Shown here in pieces: positions 1 through 22,500 of a DNA stretch of 22,500 nt (its first letter is position 1; each line of letters opens with the position of its first letter). The notes under the pieces were generated by a model. It ran no database searches. It saw nothing but the letters and a program-made list of their open reading frames with translations, and had not been told where the DNA came from. A program made the position numbers and the translations under genes. Source of the stretch: Mesostigma viride (Eukaryota; Streptophyta; Mesostigmatophyceae; Mesostigmatales; Mesostigmataceae); NCBI GenBank assembly GCA_009746045.1, contig RPFO01000213.1:5401261-5423760 (forward strand), in the 5' to 3' direction.

Positions 1-506
1 GAGAGATGTTTGTTCGTTTGGTTTGCGTGTTTTTGGGTGTGTGTTATGGTGTTTGTTGTTGATCTTTGGGTTGTGGTCATTCGTCGTGTCGTTAATTATT
101 CGTTCGTGTTTCGTCCCGTTACTCCTCGGTCTGCTCGTCAAAGTTCGTAGGAAAACAGTAGATGGTTATGGGGGGTCCTCGTTAACATCGTTCGCTCTCG
201 TTCGTCGTCGTCGTGCTCGTCCTGGCTCGTCTCGTTCGTTCCGTTCGTGTCCCTTACGTGTTCCGGTCGTCCTCTCTCCTCGTTCTCGTCTATTGACATC
301 TCCTGCTTGTTGTGCCCCTCGTGCTAATGTCGTGGGGATGCGTCTCGTTCGCTCGTTTCGTCCTCGTCTCGTTCGTATCTCCGTGATCCCTAGTGATCTC
401 CCATCTTGTGCTGTAGATATATCTTCACCCGAACCTTTTCTTACGATTTCGCTTTTGTCGTTTTCGTGTGTCGTTTACGTTCTGGTTTCGTTCATGTCGT
501 GAGTCC
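1..506. repeat. Degenerate TTCG/TCGT-type repeat tract
   Basis: The plus strand is rich in cgttcg, tcgtcgtcg, ctcgtctcg and similar words, which are decayed versions of the reverse complement of the GAAC array that starts just to the right. An open frame of about 160 codons runs through it (23-502), but its product is only low-complexity V/R/S/L runs produced by the repeat, with no domain. I see no gene here. The tract is much more eroded than its neighbour. Confidence 0.7.
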
Positions 507-1340
507 GTCAACGAACGACGAACGAACGAACGAACGAACGAACGATACGAGAACGATACGAACGAACGAACGAACGAACGAACGAACGACACGAACGAAC
601 GAACGACGAACGAACGATACGAGACGAACGACAACACGAACGATAACGAACGAACGAACGAACGAAAACGAACGAACAACGAACGAGAACGAACGAACGA
701 CGAAACGAACGACGACGAACGACAACGAACGAACGAACGAACGAACGAACGAACGAACGAACGAACGAGACGACACCGAACGAACGAACGAATCGAACGA
801 CGAACAACGAACGAAACGAACGAACGAACGAGACGAACGAACGAACGAACGAACGAACGAACGAACGAGACGAACGAACGAACACGAACGAGACGAACGA
901 ACGATACGAACGACAACGAACGAACGAACGAACGAACGAAACAACGAAGAACGAACGAACGAACGAACGAACGAACGAACGAACGAACGAACGAACGAAC
1001 GAACGAACGAACGAACGAACGAACGAACGAACGACACGAACGACAACGAACACGAACGAACGAACGAACGAACGAACGAACGACACGAACGAACGAACGA
1101 ACGAACGAGACGAACGAACGAACGAACGAACGAACGAACGAACGAACGAACGAACGAACGACACGAACGAAGAACGAACGAACGAACGAACGAACTACGA
1201 ACGAAAACGAACGAACGAACGAGACAACGAACGAACGAACACGAACGAACGAACGAACGAGACGAACGAACGAACGAACGAACGAACGAACGAACGAACG
1301 AACGAACGAACGAACGAACGAACGAACGAACGAACGAACG
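507..1340. repeat. Imperfect (GAAC)n tetranucleotide array, first block
   Basis: About 830 bp of GAAC units with many small interruptions (for example gaacgatacg, gaacgacgaac, gaacacgaac) spread through the whole length. Because 4 is not a multiple of 3 and the unit makes no stop, all three plus frames stay open and encode the same four-residue repeat (NERT); the minus frames encode RSFV. The open frames of hundreds of codons across this region are therefore artefacts. The frequent interruptions suggest this block is older than the GAAG block to its right. Confidence 0.97.
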
Positions 1341-2288
1341 AAGGAAGGAAGGAAGGAAGGAAGGAAGGAAGGAAGGAAGGAAGGAAGGAAGGAAGGAAGG
1401 AAGGAAGGAAGGAAGGAAGGAAGGAAGGAAGGAAGGAAGGAAGGAAGGAAGGAAGGAAGGAAGGAAGGAAGGAAGGAAGGAAGGAAGGAAGGAAGAAGGA
1501 AGGGAAGGAAGAAGAAGGAAGGAAGGAAGGAAGGAAGGAAGGAAGGAAGGAAGGAAGGAAGGAAGGAAGGAAGGAAGGAAGGAAGGAAGGAAGGAAGGAA
1601 GGAAGGAAGGAAGGAAGGAAGGAAGGAAGGAAGGAAGGAAGGAAGAAGGAAGGAAGGAAGAAGGAAGGAAGGAAGGAAGGAAGGAAGGAAGGAAGGAAGG
1701 AAGGAAGGAAGGAAGGAAGGAAGGAAGGAAGGAAGGAAGGAAGGAAGGAAGGAAGGAAGGAAGGAAGGAAGGAAGGAAGGAAGGAAGGAAGGAAGGAAGG
1801 AAGGAAGGAAGGAAGGAAGGAAGGAAGGAAGGAAGGAAGGAAGGAAGGAAGGAAGGAAGAAGGAAGGAAGGAAGGAAGGAAGGAAGGAAGGAAGGAAGGA
1901 AGGAAGGAAGGAAGGAAGGAAGGAAGGAAGGAAGGAAGGAAGGAAGGGAAGGAAGGAAGGAAGGAAGGAAGGAAGGAAGGAAGGAAGGAAGGAAGGAAGG
2001 AAGGAAGGAAGGAAGGAAGGAAGGAAGGAAGGAAGGAAGGAAGGAAGGAAGGAAGGAAGGAAGGAAGGAAGGAAGGAAGGAAGGAAGGAAGGAAGGAAGG
2101 AAGGAAGGAAGGAAGGAAGGAGGAAGGAAGGAAGGAAGGAAGGAAGGAAGGAAGGAAGGAAGGAAGGAAGGAAGGAAGGAAGGAAGGAAGGAAGGAAGGA
2201 AGGAAGGAAGGAAGGAAGGAAGGAAGGAAGGAAGGAAGGAAGGAAGGAAGGAAGGAAGGAAGGAAGGAAGGAAGGAAGGAAGGAAGGA
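1341..2288. repeat. Near-pure (GAAG)n tetranucleotide array
   Basis: About 950 bp of GGAA/GAAG units, homopurine on the plus strand. Only a few one-base slips are visible, near 1490-1515, 1645-1662, 1858, 1946 and 2120. It is flanked on both sides by GAAC units, so it probably arose by expansion of a single C-to-G variant inside a GAAC array. Plus frames encode the KEGR repeat and minus frames the SFLP repeat; neither is a real protein. Confidence 0.97.
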
Positions 2289-2441
2289 ACGAACGAACGA
2301 ACGAACGAACGAACGAACAAAACGAACGAACGAACGAACGAACGAACGAACGAACGAACGAACGAACGACGAACGAACGAAGAACGAAACGAACGAACGA
2401 CCAACGAACGAACACGAACGAACGAACGAACGAACGAACAC
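2289..2441. repeat. (GAAC)n array, second block
   Basis: GAAC units resume immediately after the GAAG block, with the same kind of interruptions as in 507-1340 (for example aaaacgaacg, gacgaacg, cgaccaacg). This supports the view that the GAAG block grew inside a once continuous GAAC array. Confidence 0.95.
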
Positions 2442-3735
2442 AGGGAGGGAGGAGGGAGGAGGGAGGGAGGAGGGAGGGAGGGAGGGAGGGAGGGAGGAGG
2501 GAGGGAGGGAGGGAGGGAGGGAGGGAGGGAGGGAGGAGGGAGGGAGGGAGGAGGGAGAGGGAGAGGGAGGGAGGGAGGGAGGAGGGAGGGAGGGAGGGAG
2601 GGAGGGAGGAGGGAGGGGGGAGGAGGGAGGAGGGAGGGAGGAGGGAGGGAGGGAGGGAGGGAGGGAGGGAGGGAGGGAGGGAGGGAGGGAGGGAGGAGGG
2701 AGGGAGGGAGGGAGGGAGGGAGGGAGGGAGGGAGGGAGGGAGGGAGGGAGGGAGGGAGGAGGGAGGAGGGAGGGAGGGAGGGAGGGAGGGAGGGAGGGAG
2801 GGAGGGAGGGAGGGGAGAGGAGGGAGGGAGGGAGGGAGGGAGGGAGGAGGAGGGAGGGAGGGAGGGAGGAGGGAGGGAGGGAGGGAGGGAGGGAGGGAGG
2901 AGGGAGGAGGGAGGGAGGGAGGGAGGGAGGGAGGGAGGAGGGGGAGGGAGGGAGGGAGGAGGAGGAGGGAGGGACGGAGGAGGGGGAGGGAGGGAGAGGG
3001 AGGGAGGGAGGGAGGGAGGGAGGGAGGGAGGGAGGGAGGGAGGGAGGGAGGAGGGAGGGAGGGAGGGAGGGAGGGAGGGAGGAGGGAGGGAGGGAGGGAG
3101 GAGGGAGGGAGGGAGGGAGGGGAGGGAGGGAGGGAGGAGGGAGGGAGGAGGGAGGAGGGAGGAGGGAGGGAGGGGGAGGGAGGGAGGGAGGGAGGAGAGG
3201 GAGGGAGGGAGGGAGGGAGGGAGGGAGGGAGGGAGGGAGGGAGGGAGGGAGGGAGGAGGGAGGGAGGGAGGGAGGAGGGAGGGAGGGAGGGAGGGAGGGA
3301 GGAGGAGGGAGGGAGGGAGGGAGGGAGGGAGGAGGGAGGGAGGGAGGGAGGGAGGGAGGGAGGGAGGAGGAGGAGGGAGGGAGGGAGGGAGGGAGGGAGG
3401 GAGGGAGGAGGGAGGGAGGGAGGGAGGAGGGAGGGAGGGAGGGAGGGAGGGAGGGAGGGAGGGAGGGAGGGGGAGGAGGGAGGAGGGAGGAGGGAGGGAG
3501 GGAGGGAGGGAGGGAGGGAGGGAGGGAGGGAGGGAGGGAGGGAGGGAGGGAGGGAGGAGGGAGGAGGGAGGGAGGGAGGGAGGGAGGAGGGAGGGAGGAG
3601 GGAGGGAGGGAGGGAGGGAGGAGGAGGGAGGGAGGGAGGGAGGGAGGGAGGGAGGGAGGGAGGGAGGGAGGGAGGGAGGGAGGGAGGGAGGAGGGAGGGA
3701 GGGAGGGAGCGAGGGAGGGAGGGAGGGAGGGAGGG
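2442..3735. repeat. (GGGA)n / GGGA-GGA array, potential G-quadruplex and triplex tract
   Basis: About 1.3 kb of GGGA units with frequent GGA three-base units. The plus strand is purine almost throughout, with isolated exceptions such as the C near 2974 and the C near 3710. Four consecutive GGGA units meet the usual G-quadruplex pattern (four G3 runs with one-base loops), and this recurs many times. With the GAAG block, homopurine sequence totals over 2 kb, which also favours triplex (H-DNA). The array ends in a short ATTA repeat. Open frames here encode only GREG-type repeats. Confidence 0.97.
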
Positions 3736-3976
3736 ATTAATTAATTAATGAATTAAACATGTGCTCCCGTAGGGGAGTCACTCCCCCCTCCTTCCCCGCC
3801 CTGACCCTATTTTTCTTATTTTCTAACTCCATCTGCACACACACTGACTTCCCCACACTGCCTCCCACAGCCACCATGCGTTCCTAGTAAGGAAATGCAT
3901 CCCTCTGTGAGCTACGATGGCAGAATGAATGGGTCGCACTGTGCTGAAATTTTACTGTCAATACATGGGCTATGGT
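3736..3976. other. Unique sequence between the microsatellite block and the transporter gene
   Basis: Starts with a short ATTA run (3736-3757), then AT/C-rich unique sequence. No coding exon recognised on either strand. It would be the 3' flank or 3' UTR of the minus-strand transporter if the terminal exon at 3977-3990 is correct. Confidence 0.4.
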
Positions 3977-20731
<16,755 letters not shown>

Positions 20732-21672
20732 CGATGTTATACTTGACCGGCTAGTACGACTACTGGATGTCTTTTCTGGCACCGATCATAGTTAATTATT
20801 CAGGGCAACTTCCTCACGAGACGCAGTTGCAGAAAGCCTCCTCAGTCAACACGCCAACCGCTGCTTAGACATTCCGTAATTTGCCACATCGGCAACAGCA
20901 GGATATTTTTGACACACTGAGGTGCAAATTTTTCGCGACGCTGTGATGAAAAAACGTGAATTTAGGCACATGCAAATCAATGGCGCCATAGCGTGATGGC
21001 TGATGCAAACGTTGGTCTTATTAAACAGCGGAAGGAGAAAATGCTGACCTGGTGGTGGCACGTCACCTGATCTAAACAATCGCTACTAGTATGCCAACCA
21101 CGCTACGGACGGAGGGATGATCATCACACGTGGCAGAGTTTCTGAATTTCTCTAGTACGTGCTTGAGTTGAGTTGAGTTGAGTTTCCGGTGAAAAGTTGA
21201 GTTGAGTTGAGTGTAGTTGTGTTGAGTTGAATCGAGTTGAGAACTTGAGTTTATTCCCGCGCCCAGTCTGTGCTTGGGCTCGATCCCTCGTCGTGACACG
21301 CGGCTGACGATGGCCGGCGCATGACGCAGTTTATCGATGGTGGCTGTTATTACTGCATCGCGTGCGCTAACCGTCAGTCCTGTTTACGTCACGTGCAAGG
21401 GATTGAAGGCCATGGAATGGATTCAGCCGTTGGCCGCCATACTTGATTCATCGGGAGAGCTGAGCTTAGGTGGGGCGGCTGCTCAATGTGGTTACAGCAT
21501 GGGGCTACACTCTCGCTTTACTAGTTCAAGAATGCTTGGCGTGTTATGAGGTCAGAAATTGGAGGTCGGCCAGCAAGTGTGGCCATGCATCAATGGAGCT
21601 GTGCCATGGTACACTTTGCATAAATATTTCTTTATAGCGTCTCATCCCGGTAGCCGCGCATGTCGGGGGGGA
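20732..21672. promoter_or_regulatory. Divergent intergenic region between the LrgAB and CMAH-like genes
   Basis: About 940 bp separate the two start codons, which point away from each other, so both 5' UTRs and promoters should lie here. Visible elements are a TTGAG pentanucleotide repeat (21162-21250) and an acgtcacgtg motif near 21386-21396 that combines a CRE/TGACG core with a G-box CACGTG, a typical plant bZIP/bHLH site. No TATA box is convincing. A 70-codon plus frame (21337-21549) is in the CMAH frame but ends at a stop. Confidence 0.5.
21162..21250. repeat. (TTGAG)n pentanucleotide repeat, imperfect
   Basis: Units of ttgag in three short runs separated by tttccggtgaaaag and tgtagttgtg. 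The minus-strand open frame through it (LNST/QLNS type) is a repeat artefact. Confidence 0.93.
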
Positions 21673-22500
21673 ATGGCGGATAAAGTTCAGACCGTGAAAC
21701 ACATTTGCAATGTAAAGGTTAGCCAGCTCCTTGAGGGTGTCAACATACTGAAGGAGGAGAAAATAATTGTATTCAAGAAGGGCGACAGTATCACCGCCTG
21801 CCGCAATCGATGCATGCATCACGGAGGCACGTTCGCACGTTGCGACGACATTGAGGAAAGTCACGTGCTGAAATGCCGACTCCACGGTTGGAAGCTTGAC
21901 TGTCAGAGCATGCAATACGTCAACCCGGTCGGAGGCATCAAACAGCCGATGCTGGTGGTGGACTCGAGCCCTGAAATGCGCGACCCCTACGACCTTACGG
22001 ACCCTGACGAGATGTCTGTGTTCGAGGTAACCCCGCTAGCTCCCTGGCTTCACTTCCCCTTGAGCACTCCACTCCCGGAAGACCCCTTAGCCCCGGGCGA
22101 TTTCACGATTCGATATTTCTCGCATGCAGCCATCCTTGTGCGCGCTGGCGGCGCGTCGATATTCATGGATCCCTGGTTGACGGGGCCTGCGTTCACTCGG
22201 GGCTGGTGGCTGACGCACAAGCCGCCCGCAGACTGGCTCGCCACGCTTTCCACCGTGAACTCCATCTACATAAGTCATAACCACTCGGACCATCTGAACG
22301 AGCATACCTTGAGAGAGCTGTGTGCCGTCCGGCCCGACATAGACATCATCGTCCCGGCATTCGACAGCTTCTCGTGCGACAGTCTGGTGACCAAGCTGGG
22401 GTTCAGCGCCGTCCGCAGGGTCCCCTTTGGCCAGTGGCAGCCCCTGGGCACCCTGGGTGCGCGCTTCATGCTTCTGGAGGACTTCAGCGGCCGGCATGAC
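21673..22500 (+). CDS. CMAH: CMP-N-acetylneuraminate hydroxylase-like protein (5' part; cut by window end)
   Basis: CMAH oxidises CMP-Neu5Ac to CMP-Neu5Gc in the cytosol, using a Rieske 2Fe-2S centre fed by cytochrome b5. The visible 276 residues follow the family from its N-terminus. The Rieske ligands are C47-x-H49 and C68-x2-H71 (CRNRCMHHGG and CRLHGWKLD). The CMAH signature FMDPWLTGPAFTRGWW is at 164-179, and a metallo-beta-lactamase-like site SHNHSDHL at 201-208 is followed by VPFGQWQ. Animal CMAH is about 580 residues, so about half is missing beyond the edge. No intron is seen. The ATG at 21673 (ggaATGGCG) is chosen because homology begins directly after it and an in-frame stop lies upstream at 21547-21549; the codons between are non-homologous. 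The true substrate in an alga is unknown. Confidence 0.9.
   Translation, partial: MADKVQTVKHICNVKVSQLLEGVNILKEEKIIVFKKGDSITACRNRCMHHGGTFARCDDIEESHVLKCRLHGWKLDCQSMQYVNPVGGIKQPMLVVDSSPEMRDPYDLTDPDEMSVFEVTPLAPWLHFPLSTPLPEDPLAPGDFTIRYFSHAAILVRAGGASIFMDPWLTGPAFTRGWWLTHKPPADWLATLSTVNSIYISHNHSDHLNEHTLRELCAVRPDIDIIVPAFDSFSCDSLVTKLGFSAVRRVPFGQWQPLGTLGARFMLLEDFSGRHD

Noticed and set aside
406-3744. Open frames of 400-1112 codons on both strands over the tetranucleotide block
   Set aside because: The frames are open only because the repeat units contain no stop in any register; each encodes one four-residue peptide over and over, and all frames of a strand give the same peptide.
21265-21300. gggctcgatccc resembling a tRNA T-arm
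   Set aside because: No acceptor stem, D-arm or anticodon arm could be matched at the right spacing on either strand.
21337-21549. Plus-strand 70-codon frame as the N-terminus of the CMAH-like protein
   Set aside because: It is in the same frame but ends at a stop before the homologous region, and CMAH homology begins right after the ATG at 21673. A spliced upstream exon cannot be excluded.

Overview
The window looks like nuclear DNA of a photosynthetic eukaryote, most likely a green alga with a repeat-rich, intron-rich genome. Three things point there: a gene broken into small exons by GT-AG introns, a plastid-type LrgA-LrgB fusion transporter with an N-terminal region lacking acidic residues (transit-peptide-like), and very long simple-sequence arrays. 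A large-genome prasinophyte such as the Cymbomonas/Pyramimonas group would fit, but that is a guess. Nothing prokaryotic is seen (no operons, no Shine-Dalgarno-spaced gene strings).

Layout. 1-506: degenerate TTCG-type repeat. 507-3735: 3.2 kb of almost uninterrupted tetranucleotide arrays (GAAC, then GAAG, GAAC again, then GGGA). 3977-20731, minus strand: one split gene for a plastid LrgA-LrgB membrane transporter related to plant PLGG1 (glycolate/glycerate translocator). I assembled 14 exons plus a tentative terminal exon. Every intron is GT-AG, all codon phases join, and the conceptual product is about 557 residues in the same domain order as plant PLGG1. 20732-21672: a 0.94 kb divergent intergenic region. 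21673-22500, plus strand: the 5' 276 codons of a CMP-N-acetylneuraminate hydroxylase-like (CMAH) gene with an intact Rieske motif and an HxHxDH metal site, cut by the window edge.

The introns are where most of the unusual sequence lies. Intron 13 carries a cluster of perfect palindromes, a roughly 1.5 kb near-complete inverted repeat (foldback element, 6477-7957) and a CTA array touching its right end. Intron 12 carries a 26-bp minisatellite and a tandem triplication of the exon 12/donor boundary. Intron 10 has a GGTC array with one decayed side, intron 9 a 39-bp tandem repeat, intron 6 a 36-bp palindrome, intron 3 a GA array, and intron 2 a 61-bp minisatellite plus an ACTT array. A dispersed repeat is shared by introns 6 and 2.

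The two genes are head to head but have no obvious shared pathway: one is a photorespiratory-type plastid carrier, the other a nucleotide-sugar hydroxylase whose usual substrate (CMP-sialic acid) is not a standard product of green algae. Most long open frames in the window are artefacts of tetranucleotide arrays, which stay open in all three frames and encode the same four-residue peptide in each.
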